Below, piece after piece: positions 1-7,746 of a stretch of DNA of 57,473 bases. Position 1 is the first letter of the stretch. The number at the start of each line of letters is the position of its first letter. The notes below the pieces were generated by a model. The model had not been told where the DNA came from, searched no databases, and worked only from the letters and a program-made list of their open reading frames with translations. The stretch spans positions 1 through 57,473 of the forward strand of contig JAAVYI010000040.1 of the NCBI GenBank assembly GCA_022791055.1, written 5' to 3'. The stretch comes from Clostridia bacterium (GTDB taxonomy: Bacteria > Bacillota > Clostridia > Christensenellales > Pumilibacteraceae). The position numbers were made by a program, and so were the translations under genes.

Positions 1-310
1 AGTGGAGAAATGTACGAAGGCGTATAAAATGATTGATTCGCTACGCTAGACCCCTCGACTGCGCTCGGGGTGACAAAAGGATAATACCGATTTTGACCTT
101 TAAAGAGGATTCCAAAGACTTAGTCTTTGGCAGTTGCGAGGTGGAGATTTAAAAGAGGAGGGACACAGTCTGAAGTGTCCCTCCTCTTTTGCGGTTTTTG
201 CCACGCTTTTTGGCGGCAAAAAGCGTGAGTATTATTTTGTAATCTTTTGCTTAAAAGACAGTCGTCTCCTTTAGACCACAAAGACGGAAAATCGAGTTAC
301 GCTTTTGCAA
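1..310. repeat. Composite palindromic intergenic repeat, copy R1 (A'-A-B-C-D order)
   Basis: This gene-free stretch is built of small palindromes that recur at four other places in the window. Left to right it holds the tail of module A' (1-45), module A (about 46-78, a CCCCTCGAC/GCTCGGGG inverted pair followed by TGACAAA), module B (CCAAAGACTTAGTCTTTGG, about 111-129), hairpin C (151-190) and hairpin D (202-227, CACGCTTTTTGGCGGC then AAAAAGCGTG). After D comes a T/A-rich tail with small CTTTTGC-type inversions up to the uppP stop codon. It lies in the opposite orientation to the copy at the right end of the window. No open frame or gene signal is seen in it. Modules C and D sit directly downstream of uppP and could terminate its transcript. 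Confidence 0.9.
151..190. terminator. Hairpin C of R1, bidirectional terminator-like
   Basis: AAAAGAGGAGGGACAC and GTGTCCCTCCTCTTTT form a perfect 16-bp stem around an 8-base loop (AGTCTGAA). It has an A-run on one side and a T-run on the other, so it would act as an intrinsic terminator on either strand. It lies downstream of the minus-strand uppP gene. The same hairpin recurs in other repeat copies. Confidence 0.7.
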
Positions 311-318
311 AACGGTTT

Positions 319-1068
319 TTAAATAATATGTAGCCACAAATCGTTGACCAACAAAAACACCGATAATAAAACGAGATAGATGCCGAAGCCGTAGGCTTTG
401 CCGGCTTTGAGCGTTTTGACAAACAGGCTGAGCGCGGCCAGGCCTGCGGCGAAGGAGACGATGGCGCACACCAGGGCGGGGGCGACGTCGTAGGCCGAAA
501 TACCGCCGCCGGAAAGTTCGACGATCGACGAGCCGATGATAACGGGAATGCTGATCAAAAAGGAGTATTCGGCCGGTTGCTCGTGTCCCATCAGTTGCGC
601 CGTCGAAACGGTGGTGCCGCTTCTCGACAGGCCCGGCATGGCGGCAAAGCCCTGCGAGATACCGACGACGGCCGCGCCCAAATAGGAAAACTGTTTGACG
701 TGCGGCAGTTGCGGCGATACGATGAGCAGCACCGCCGTCAGCATAAAGCCCAAGGACAGCAGTCGCCCGTCGTTGAGGCTGAAAAAGAAGTCTTTACAAA
801 GCAGAATAACGATCACCGTACATACGGTGGAAACAGCCAAAAGTCGCATGGGACGGGAAAAGGGGTGCCGCAAGAGATTCCAAATCGTTTTGCGATACAG
901 CACGATGACGGCCAAAAGGGTGCCTAGGTGCGCCGTCAACTCGAATGCTACGCTGGGCGCATACCCCAAAATACGCCCGGCCAATATGAGGTGGCCGGAA
1001 CTGGAAACGGGCAAAAATTCGGTCAGCCCTTGCACCAGACCGAACAGAATCGCATCGAGAAAGCTCAT
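319..1068 (-). CDS. uppP: Undecaprenyl-diphosphatase UppP (BacA family)
   Basis: This membrane enzyme dephosphorylates undecaprenyl pyrophosphate so that the lipid carrier can be reused in cell-wall synthesis; in other bacteria it also confers bacitracin tolerance. The 249-residue product carries both family signatures: EFLPVSSSGHL near residue 20 and PGLSRSGTT in the second half. The rest is a run of hydrophobic segments. Family members are usually 260-275 residues, so this is a slightly short but complete copy. The start was placed at MSFLDAILFG, where family members begin, rather than at an upstream in-frame ATG at 1152. No Shine-Dalgarno sequence is visible before this ATG. The gene stands alone, divergent from glycan locus 1, and its 3' end runs into repeat R1. 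Confidence 0.95.
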   Translation of the reverse strand: MSFLDAILFGLVQGLTEFLPVSSSGHLILAGRILGYAPSVAFELTAHLGTLLAVIVLYRKTIWNLLRHPFSRPMRLLAVSTVCTVIVILLCKDFFFSLNDGRLLSLGFMLTAVLLIVSPQLPHVKQFSYLGAAVVGISQGFAAMPGLSRSGTTVSTAQLMGHEQPAEYSFLISIPVIIGSSIVELSGGGISAYDVAPALVCAIVSFAAGLAALSLFVKTLKAGKAYGFGIYLVLLSVFLLVNDLWLHII

Positions 1069-1180
1069 ACTATACTGTATGGACGGCCGTCCGAATTTAT
1101 GCCTGTGCGCTAGCACTACGCAAGAGGCACGGTTTTGACAAAGAAACAACATAATGATAACTAAATGTCACATAAAGCCC

Positions 1181-1209
1181 TTTACTTTGTCATTTTGTTG
1201 TATGATAAT
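1181..1209 (+). promoter_or_regulatory. SigA-type promoter of the nucleoside hydrolase-AraC unit
   Basis: TTTACT at 1181-1186, a 17-base spacer, and GATAAT at 1204-1209. It lies 28 bases before the ATG at 1238, with an AAAGGAG ribosome binding site between them. Confidence 0.6.
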
Positions 1210-1237
1210 AAAAGCAGGCAACAAAAGGAGAAAAGCA

Positions 1238-2101
1238 ATGACAAAGCAAAAGATCATCATAGATACCGACGTCGGCGGAGACATCGACGACGTTTGGGCG
1301 CTGTGCCTGGCTTTGGCCAGTCCGGAGTTGGACGTGCGGCTGATTTCGGTGTCGGAAGGCGACACCGACTATAAAGCGAGGCTGGCGCGCGCCATTCTCG
1401 ACGACTGCGGCCGTCCCGATATTCCCGTCGCCAAAGGGTACGACTACGGGCTGAAGGAGTACCCGCAAGTCGGGTTACTGTCGGACGCGCCGCCGAATGC
1501 GATCGCGTACCGCGCGGCTTACGAGCAGATACTGGCGTCGGACGTGACCGTCGTAGGGCTTTCGCCGTATACGTCGCTGTCGACCGTTGCCGACCTCGTT
1601 GCCGCGCGCGGCAGTCGGGTGGTCGCCATGGCCGGCAGTATCGACCGCGGCTATTTCGGCAAAGCGCAAGCCGATCCCGAATGCAACATTGCCTGGAACG
1701 TGGCGGCCGCGCGGCGGTTTTTTTCGGCGCGTCCCGCGTATACCATGTTGCCGCTCGACGTGTGCGGCGATCTGGTGTTATGCGGCGAGGACTACCGCAC
1801 GGTGCGAGAGAGCGTCGGGCGGTTTGCGCGGTGCGTCATGCGGCATTACGACGAGTGGGACAAGCGATATATCGGCGGCGCGCGCAAGGCCGACCCGAGC
1901 ACGTCGTCGAGCATTCTCTACGATTTGGCGCCGATTTGGCTATTGTTGCACCCCGACCGATTTACCGTCGCGCCGCTCGACATCGACGTGACCGACGACG
2001 GGCGAACGGCGCGCGGGGGCGACTTTTCGATACGCGCGGCGTTGCGGGTCGAAGGGGTTGACGAGATGTTGCGCGACACGGCGCGGCGGCTGTGCGTGTA
2101 A
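1238..2101 (+). CDS. Nucleoside hydrolase-like protein (IUNH superfamily)
   Basis: The family hydrolyses the N-glycosidic bond of nucleosides, using a calcium ion held by an N-terminal aspartate cluster. The 287-residue product has that cluster as DTDVGGDIDD at its start, and a central ECNIAWNVAAARRFF segment matching the conserved E-x-N substrate-contact region. No signal peptide is present, so it acts in the cytoplasm. The ATG at 1238 was chosen because AAAGGAG lies at 1224-1230; the frame is open further upstream but without a ribosome site. It is followed after 17 bases by an AraC regulator and then the GH4-ABC operon. A second, divergent family member closes the locus at 14163. The natural substrate is unknown: a nucleoside, or another N- or O-riboside taken up by the adjacent importer, is possible. 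Confidence 0.8.
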   Translation: MTKQKIIIDTDVGGDIDDVWALCLALASPELDVRLISVSEGDTDYKARLARAILDDCGRPDIPVAKGYDYGLKEYPQVGLLSDAPPNAIAYRAAYEQILASDVTVVGLSPYTSLSTVADLVAARGSRVVAMAGSIDRGYFGKAQADPECNIAWNVAAARRFFSARPAYTMLPLDVCGDLVLCGEDYRTVRESVGRFARCVMRHYDEWDKRYIGGARKADPSTSSSILYDLAPIWLLLHPDRFTVAPLDIDVTDDGRTARGGDFSIRAALRVEGVDEMLRDTARRLCV

Positions 2102-2118
2102 GGCAAAGGAGGGAAACT

Positions 2119-3036
2119 ATGGCCAAAAAGCGACTGGCGCAAAAAATCAAATTCATTCCGTCCGACGATATCGAGGTACCCGCGGGCGAGTCGCCGCAAG
2201 AGGGCTTTAACGACGGAATGCTGTTGGTTTACACGCAGCGGCGCGCCAGTCCGGAACTGTCGGTGTACGAATGCGGTTGGGAACATTGCCGCGGCAATCA
2301 TGCGTTCGGCCCGACCGAGCGCAGCTATTATATTTTGCACTTTATCATCGAGGGGCGGGGCGAATACACCGTCAAAGACCGCACCTATTCGCTGGGCGCG
2401 GGCGATATTTTCGTCGTGCCGCCCGAAATCACGACGTTTTACCACGCCGACCGCGAGCAGCCCTGGTCGTATTACTGGGTGGGGTTCAACGGGTTGAGCG
2501 CCAAATATCTGTTGTCGGAGGCGGGCATTGCCGACGGCAACTATGCGATCGCCTGCCGCAACCCCGACCGCATTGCGTCGCTGCTGCACAATATCACCAC
2601 CTTGCGCACCCGCACGCTGTCGGCCGAATACGCCATGCTGGGGCATCTGTATTTGCTGCTGAGCGAGCTGATGGAAGGCAATCGGGAAGCGCCGGACAAA
2701 AAGGAATCGGACGGATATATCGCAAAGGCCGTCAAATTCATGAACGAGTCTTACGCGTCGGACATCGGCGTGACCGACGTCGCGCGCTATGTCGGGCTGG
2801 AGCGTTCGTACTTTTTCAAGCTGTTCAAAAACGCGATGGGGGTTTCGCCGCGCGAATATCTGATCGACTTGCGACTGCGACAGGCGCAGATCCTTATCAA
2901 GCATCGCAATTTGCCGCTACACGAAGTGGCGACTGCCGTAGGCTACGACAACTATACCAACTTTTGCAAAATGTTTCGGCGCAAGTGCGGGCTGTCCCCG
3001 CGGGAATATGCGCTGCACCCGCACGAAACAGATTAA
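2119..3036 (+). CDS. AraC-family transcriptional regulator of glycan locus 1
   Basis: This 305-residue protein has a cupin-like sensor domain (about residues 45-165, ending in the YYWVGFNGLSAKYLL region typical of AraC sugar regulators) and a C-terminal pair of helix-turn-helix motifs. The second motif reads VATAVGYDNYTNFCKMFRRKCGLSPREY, split here as VATAVGYDNYTNF and KMFRRKCGLSPREY. Such proteins usually bind a sugar and activate a neighbouring uptake operon. The start at 2119 follows AAAGGAGG at 2105-2112. It is co-transcribed with the nucleoside hydrolase-like gene upstream, while the GH4 operon downstream has its own promoter at 3095. That promoter is the natural target: a CACGCG/CGCGTG pair flanks its -35 box. 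Confidence 0.9.
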   Translation: MAKKRLAQKIKFIPSDDIEVPAGESPQEGFNDGMLLVYTQRRASPELSVYECGWEHCRGNHAFGPTERSYYILHFIIEGRGEYTVKDRTYSLGAGDIFVVPPEITTFYHADREQPWSYYWVGFNGLSAKYLLSEAGIADGNYAIACRNPDRIASLLHNITTLRTRTLSAEYAMLGHLYLLLSELMEGNREAPDKKESDGYIAKAVKFMNESYASDIGVTDVARYVGLERSYFFKLFKNAMGVSPREYLIDLRLRQAQILIKHRNLPLHEVATAVGYDNYTNFCKMFRRKCGLSPREYALHPHETD

Positions 3037-3084
3037 AATGTTGTTTTACTTGCATATATGCAACAAAAAGATAACAATTTGCCA

Positions 3085-3123
3085 CACGCGGCTATTGAAA
3101 ATACCGTAAGCGCGTGGTATCAT
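3085..3123 (+). promoter_or_regulatory. Promoter and possible operator of the GH4-ABC operon
   Basis: TTGAAA at 3095-3100, 17 bases, TATCAT at 3118-3123. CACGCG (3085-3090) and CGCGTG (3111-3116) form a small inverted pair around the -35 box, a plausible regulator contact. The operator role is inference. Confidence 0.65.
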
Positions 3124-3174
3124 GAAAGTACAAAATACGCGAAAATACAATATGCAATTTGAGGGAGTCAGAAA

Positions 3175-4485
3175 ATGAAAATTACATTCATGGGCGCAGG
3201 CAGCACGATTTTTGCCAAAAACGTTTTGGGCGACTGTATTTTAAACCCGACGTTGGGGGCGTTCGACATTGCGCTGTTTGACATCGATCCCGTGCGCTTG
3301 ACCGAATCGGCCGACATTCTCGACGGGATCAATCGCAAGTACGGCGGCAAGGCGACGATCAAGAAGTACAGCGACCGCCTGCAAGCGCTCGACAAAGCCG
3401 ATTTCGTCGTCAACACCATTCAGGTGGGCGGGTACGAGCCTTGCACCGTTACCGATTTCGAAGTGCCGAAGAAGTACGGCTTACGGCAGACGATCGCCGA
3501 CACCTTGGGGATCGGCGGCATATTCCGCGCTTTACGCACGATACCCGTACTCGAGGACTTCGCGGCCGATATGCGGAAAGTCTGTCCCGACGCGCTGTTC
3601 ATCAACTACAGCAACCCGATGGCGATGCTGTCGGGGTACATGCAACGTTATACCGGGATCAAGACCGTCGGATTGTGTCACAGCGTTCAGGTTTGCGTCG
3701 AAGGGTTGTTCAACTCGCTCGGCATGACCGAACAGTACTTAGCCGACTGCAAATGGGAGATCGCCGGCATCAACCACATGGCGTGGCTGTTGAAGATCGT
3801 CGACAAGGACGGCAACGACCTCTATCCGGAGATCAAGCGCCGCTCGCTTTCGGGAAAGTATCAAAAAGAAATGGCGTGGGATCTGGTGCGCCACGACATG
3901 ATGCACCGCTTCGGCTACTACATCACCGAAAGCAGCGAACATACCAGCGAATATAACCCGTACTACATAAAGCGCAACTACCCGGAACTTATCGACCGCT
4001 TTCAGATCCCGCTCGACGAGTATCCGCGCCGCTGCGTCAAGCAGATCGCCGAATGGGGCGAACTCAAACAGAAGGTGGCCGCAGAGGGCGGGGAACACAC
4101 CGTGAGCCGCGAGTTTGCCGCGCATATTATCGAAGCGATGACGACCGACAAGCCGTACCGCGTGCACGGCAACGTCTTGAACACCGGCTTGATCACCAAC
4201 CTGCCGACAAACGCCTGCGTCGAAGTGCCTTGCATGATCGACCGCAACGGCGTCAATCCCTGTTTCGTCGGCGACCTGCCGGAGCAGTGCGCGGCGTTGA
4301 ACCGCACCAACATCGGCGTGCAAAACATGACGATCGAGGCCGCGCACGAGCATAGCCGCGACAAGGTGTATATGGCGGCGTACCTCGATCCGCACACGGC
4401 GGCGGAACTGTCGATGGACGAGATCAAAAGCATGTGCGACGATCTGTTCGAGGCGCACCGCGACTGGCTGCCGAAGTACCGTTAA
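3175..4485 (+). CDS. melA: GH4 glycosidase, alpha-galactosidase (MelA) type
   Basis: GH4 enzymes cleave glycosides by an unusual redox-elimination route needing NAD+ and a divalent metal. The 436-residue product begins with the NAD-binding stretch KITFMGAGSTIF, contains NYSNPMAML, the metal-binding Cys168-His169 in the motif CHSV, and GINHMAW. The CHSV form of this motif is the one associated with alpha-galactosidases, as opposed to CHEV or CN-x-P forms in other GH4 branches. There is no signal peptide, so it acts on imported sugar. A GAGGGA ribosome site precedes the ATG. It is the first gene of the operon with the ABC importer and large surface proteins, which suggests that the imported oligosaccharide contains alpha-galactosyl units. 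A different hexoside specificity cannot be excluded from motifs alone. Confidence 0.88.
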   Translation: MKITFMGAGSTIFAKNVLGDCILNPTLGAFDIALFDIDPVRLTESADILDGINRKYGGKATIKKYSDRLQALDKADFVVNTIQVGGYEPCTVTDFEVPKKYGLRQTIADTLGIGGIFRALRTIPVLEDFAADMRKVCPDALFINYSNPMAMLSGYMQRYTGIKTVGLCHSVQVCVEGLFNSLGMTEQYLADCKWEIAGINHMAWLLKIVDKDGNDLYPEIKRRSLSGKYQKEMAWDLVRHDMMHRFGYYITESSEHTSEYNPYYIKRNYPELIDRFQIPLDEYPRRCVKQIAEWGELKQKVAAEGGEHTVSREFAAHIIEAMTTDKPYRVHGNVLNTGLITNLPTNACVEVPCMIDRNGVNPCFVGDLPEQCAALNRTNIGVQNMTIEAAHEHSRDKVYMAAYLDPHTAAELSMDEIKSMCDDLFEAHRDWLPKYR

Positions 4486-4523
4486 AAAACGAAATACGAC
4501 GATCAAAAAGGAGGAACCGGATC

Positions 4524-5909
4524 ATGAAGAAATGTTTGTGCGCTATGTTGGCGTTTGTGCTGTGCCTGGGCTGTTTTGCTTGCGGCGAGGGCGGAACGCG
4601 CGGCGGACGGTCGGGCAAGACGCTGACCTATCTCGTATCGTCGACGACCGACGTACACGCCGTCAAACTGCAAGGCATTGTCGACAAGTTCAACGAGCAA
4701 GTCAAAGACGAGGGCTACAAGATCGAGATCGAGTCCCCCGGCGGCGATTACTACCAGTCGCTCGGCAACCTGTTCGCGTCGCAGTCGGAACCGGACATCT
4801 TTTTGATGGACGGCGGCAACTTCAACGCCTACGCGCGTTTGGGCTATCTTGCGCCGCTCGACGGGTATCTCGAGGCCTCGCAAGCGCTTGGCACAGAGGA
4901 CCTTTGGGACATCAATTCCTATTACCGCTATGACCGCGACACCGGCATCGGCAGCGGGCAAATGTACGGGCTGATCAAGGACTTTTCGCCCGACTTCATG
5001 TTGCTGTACAACAAGACGATGCTCGACAACTACAATAAAAAGGTCGCGGCCGACGAGAAGATCGTTATCAGCGACAGCGAGCCGCTGACCTGGACGCAGT
5101 TCTATCGCTACGCCTCGAAGATCCAAAAGGAGATGAGCATTTCCTACGGCACGTCGATCGGGTTTGAAAGCACGCGGCACTTGATGGAGATGATCCAGCA
5201 GAGCGGCGGCAAAATGTTCGAAAGCGACAACGCGACGCTCAATATCGGCAATGCCGGTGTGCGCAGTGCGTTTGAATACTTCTGCGCGTTGCAATGCGAC
5301 CACGCTTCGTTTGCCGCGTATCCGTCGCAGAACGGCGGCAAAGCGCCCGCGTCGTACACCACCGGCGCCAGCGTGGCCGAACAGCAGGCGTTCAAGCAGC
5401 AAAAAATGTTCTCGATCTTCAACGGGCTGTGGTCGTTCTATACCTACGATTTCGATTCGGCCGGGTTCGAGGTCGGGATCGCGCCCGCGCCCATTCCCGA
5501 CGGCAGTACCGAGCCGTATATGGGTTGCTCGGGCATGATCGCCAACTGCATTTCGTCGCGGTCGAAAAATAAGGACGTGGCATTCCGCTTTTTGGAGTAC
5601 TACATGACCGAGGGCATGAAAGAGTTGGCCGGCATCGGGTTCAACATTCCCGGTAATAAGACGGTCGCGTCCTCCGACGTGTTTTTAAATCCCGCCAACG
5701 AGAAAGTCAAGGCGCGCAACAACTATTTCTATGACTGGGTACAAGCGGGCAAAGTACACCCGATCGAGTACAATTCCCGCATCAGCTTCAACAAGCTGGA
5801 AACGCATTTGAACACGCAACTCAGTAAGTATGTCGATAACAAGCTGTCTTTCGACGACCTGTTGACGCAGTTGCAAAAAGCGCTCAAACAGGAAATCACG
5901 GGCGCGTAA
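4524..5909 (+). CDS. Sugar ABC transporter substrate-binding lipoprotein (family 1)
   Basis: This 461-residue protein has a short lysine-led hydrophobic signal ending at a Cys (Cys17 or Cys20), so it should be a lipoprotein on the outer face of the membrane. The mature part matches family 1 extracellular solute-binding proteins: a DKFNEQVKDEG helix, the SEPDIFLMDGGNFNAYARLG segment, and a long helical C-terminal lobe. It would deliver an oligosaccharide to the two permeases encoded 4 bases downstream. The start at 4524 is set by AAAGGAGG at 4507-4514; upstream in-frame codons belong to the end of the GH4 gene region. The operon has no ATPase gene, so a shared ATPase must power it. The ligand is unknown; an alpha-galactoside fits the neighbouring GH4 enzyme. 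Confidence 0.9.
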   Translation: MKKCLCAMLAFVLCLGCFACGEGGTRGGRSGKTLTYLVSSTTDVHAVKLQGIVDKFNEQVKDEGYKIEIESPGGDYYQSLGNLFASQSEPDIFLMDGGNFNAYARLGYLAPLDGYLEASQALGTEDLWDINSYYRYDRDTGIGSGQMYGLIKDFSPDFMLLYNKTMLDNYNKKVAADEKIVISDSEPLTWTQFYRYASKIQKEMSISYGTSIGFESTRHLMEMIQQSGGKMFESDNATLNIGNAGVRSAFEYFCALQCDHASFAAYPSQNGGKAPASYTTGASVAEQQAFKQQKMFSIFNGLWSFYTYDFDSAGFEVGIAPAPIPDGSTEPYMGCSGMIANCISSRSKNKDVAFRFLEYYMTEGMKELAGIGFNIPGNKTVASSDVFLNPANEKVKARNNYFYDWVQAGKVHPIEYNSRISFNKLETHLNTQLSKYVDNKLSFDDLLTQLQKALKQEITGA

Positions 5910-5913
5910 CACT

Positions 5914-6825
5914 ATGAAAAAACTGGGCGCCAAAGGAAAAGCGACGCTGAACTTCTATCTGTTTATTCTGCCGTGGATCGTCGGTTTTGCTTGCTTTACC
6001 GTCATCCCGATGGCGTCGTCGCTGTATTTTTCCTTTCATAATATGTCGGTGATCAGCTTCGTGTCGGTCAAACCGGAATTCGTCGCGTTCGGCAATTACG
6101 CGCTGGTGTTCCGCGATACCATGTTTTTACGCTCGATCGTCAACACCTTTTACTATTCGGCGGTCAAGACCGTCGTCGGTCTTGCGATCGCCTTGCTGGT
6201 CGCGGTGCTTTTGAATCATCGGTTCCGCGGCAACAAGGTGGCGCGCACGCTGGTCTACTTGCCGGCGATCATTCCGATGGTGGCGGGCACTATGCTGTGG
6301 TCGCAGCTGTTCAGTTCCGACTTCTCGCTACTCAACTGGGTGCTCAGTTGGTTCGGCATTCCCGCCGTCGACTGGCTGGGCTACCGGAACGCGATGGGGT
6401 CGGTGCTGTTGATGAGCATTTGGAGCGGGATCGGCCCGTCCATGCTGATCTTTTTAGCCGCCTTACAGGGCGTGCCGCAGGACATTGCGGAGGCCGCGCG
6501 CCTCGACGGCTGCGGGCCGGTGCGGCAGTTCTTCGTCATCGTCCTGCCGATGATCTCGTCTACGCTGCTGTATCTGCTCATTACCAACTTGATCGGCGGC
6601 TTGCAAGCGTTTGCCGAACAGCAACTGATCATCGGAATCGGAACCGACAAGTCGCTGACGATGGCCTGGAACGTCGTCTTGAACGCGTTTAATCTCGACG
6701 GTTTCAAAACGATGGGGTATGCGTCGGCGCAGGCCTGGATCTTGTTCTTCATCATCATGCTTTTTACGTTGCTGTTTTTCAAACTCAGCAAAAAGTTCGT
6801 CTTTTACGCAGGGGAGAGAGATTGA
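5914..6825 (+). CDS. Sugar ABC transporter permease, MalF/UgpA type
   Basis: The 303-residue product has six predicted membrane segments and the cytoplasmic EAA loop (EAARLDGCGPVRQFF), which contacts the ATPase in carbohydrate importers of the CUT1 family. The N-terminal FYLFILPWIVGFACFTVIPM segment is typical of the MalF/UgpA side of the permease pair. It starts 4 bases after the binding-protein stop codon and ends 1 base before the next permease gene, so translation is probably coupled through all three. No ATP-binding subunit is encoded in the locus. Confidence 0.92.
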   Translation: MKKLGAKGKATLNFYLFILPWIVGFACFTVIPMASSLYFSFHNMSVISFVSVKPEFVAFGNYALVFRDTMFLRSIVNTFYYSAVKTVVGLAIALLVAVLLNHRFRGNKVARTLVYLPAIIPMVAGTMLWSQLFSSDFSLLNWVLSWFGIPAVDWLGYRNAMGSVLLMSIWSGIGPSMLIFLAALQGVPQDIAEAARLDGCGPVRQFFVIVLPMISSTLLYLLITNLIGGLQAFAEQQLIIGIGTDKSLTMAWNVVLNAFNLDGFKTMGYASAQAWILFFIIMLFTLLFFKLSKKFVFYAGERD

Positions 6826-6826
6826 C

Positions 6827-7708
6827 ATGGAAAATACGCAAAATCTTTCCCGCGCAGACAGAAAGCCTCTTTCGCGCAAAGTCAAAAAACGCGCCGTCAC
6901 CGTGACCGTCGCCGCCGTTGCGTTTTTCATCGGCTTTGTCACGGCGGTGCCGTTTATATGGATGCTGATCTGCTCTTTTTTCGGGTCGGCCGACGAGCTG
7001 TTCCTGTTCCCGCCGCAGTTTCCCGATCGCTTGCATTTCGAAAACTATGCCGCGGCGATCAACTACATGAATCTGTGGAATCTGCTGAAAAATACCATGA
7101 TCTTGGTGGTGTGCAACATGACGCTTACGATCGCGTCGTCGATTTCGGTCGCTTACGGCTTTGCGCGGTTTCGCGGCTACGGCAGAAATATCTGCTTTGC
7201 GCTGTTGATGTCGACGATGATGCTGCCGTGGGTGGTGACGATGGTGCCGGCGTATATCCTGTTTTCGCGCTTGCACATGATCGGCACGTTCCTGCCGCTC
7301 ATCTTGCCGTCGATTGGCGGCAGCGCATTCTACATTTTCATGATGCGGCAGTATTTTATGGGCATTCCGTATGACCTCGACGAGGCCGCCAAACTCGACG
7401 GCTGTACGGCGTTCGGCATTTTAGTGCGGGTGCATTTGCCCAACTGCTGGCCGATTCTGGCGACGATGCTGATCTTTTCGTTCAACGGCACTTGGGGCGA
7501 CTACGTAGGGCCGAGCATCTATCTGTTAAAGGAAGAGATGTTCACGCTGTCGCTCGGGTTGCAACGCTTTAAGACCAGCAATTACACCGCGCCCCCGTGG
7601 CACCGGTTGATGGCCGGCTGCGTGATGTTTTCGCTGCCGATGATCGTCATTTTCGCCTGCGCGCAAAAGGCGTTTGTGCGCGGCATCGTCACCAGCGGTT
7701 TGAAGTAA
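6827..7708 (+). CDS. Sugar ABC transporter permease, MalG/UgpE type
   Basis: A 293-residue inner-membrane partner of the preceding permease, with a basic cytoplasmic N-terminus, six membrane segments and the EAA loop DEAAKLDGCTAFGILVRV. The start at 6827 follows GGGGAGAG and lies one base after the upstream stop codon; an earlier in-frame start at 6719 would overlap the upstream gene by over 100 bases and was rejected. The C-terminal part (RFKTSNYTAPPWHRLMAG) is characteristic of MalG-like subunits. With the product of 5914-6825 it forms the membrane channel for the sugar delivered by the 4524 lipoprotein. Confidence 0.92.
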   Translation: MENTQNLSRADRKPLSRKVKKRAVTVTVAAVAFFIGFVTAVPFIWMLICSFFGSADELFLFPPQFPDRLHFENYAAAINYMNLWNLLKNTMILVVCNMTLTIASSISVAYGFARFRGYGRNICFALLMSTMMLPWVVTMVPAYILFSRLHMIGTFLPLILPSIGGSAFYIFMMRQYFMGIPYDLDEAAKLDGCTAFGILVRVHLPNCWPILATMLIFSFNGTWGDYVGPSIYLLKEEMFTLSLGLQRFKTSNYTAPPWHRLMAGCVMFSLPMIVIFACAQKAFVRGIVTSGLK

Positions 7709-7746
7709 ACGACATATACACGCCGATATTCGGCAAGGAGGACACG

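Noticed and set aside
1..318. Insertion sequence or transposon
   Set aside because: None of the repeat copies contains a transposase frame or clear terminal repeats with target duplications.
1918..2904. A 328-codon minus-strand frame across the nucleoside hydrolase and AraC genes
   Set aside because: It spans two supported genes in antisense and has no family features.
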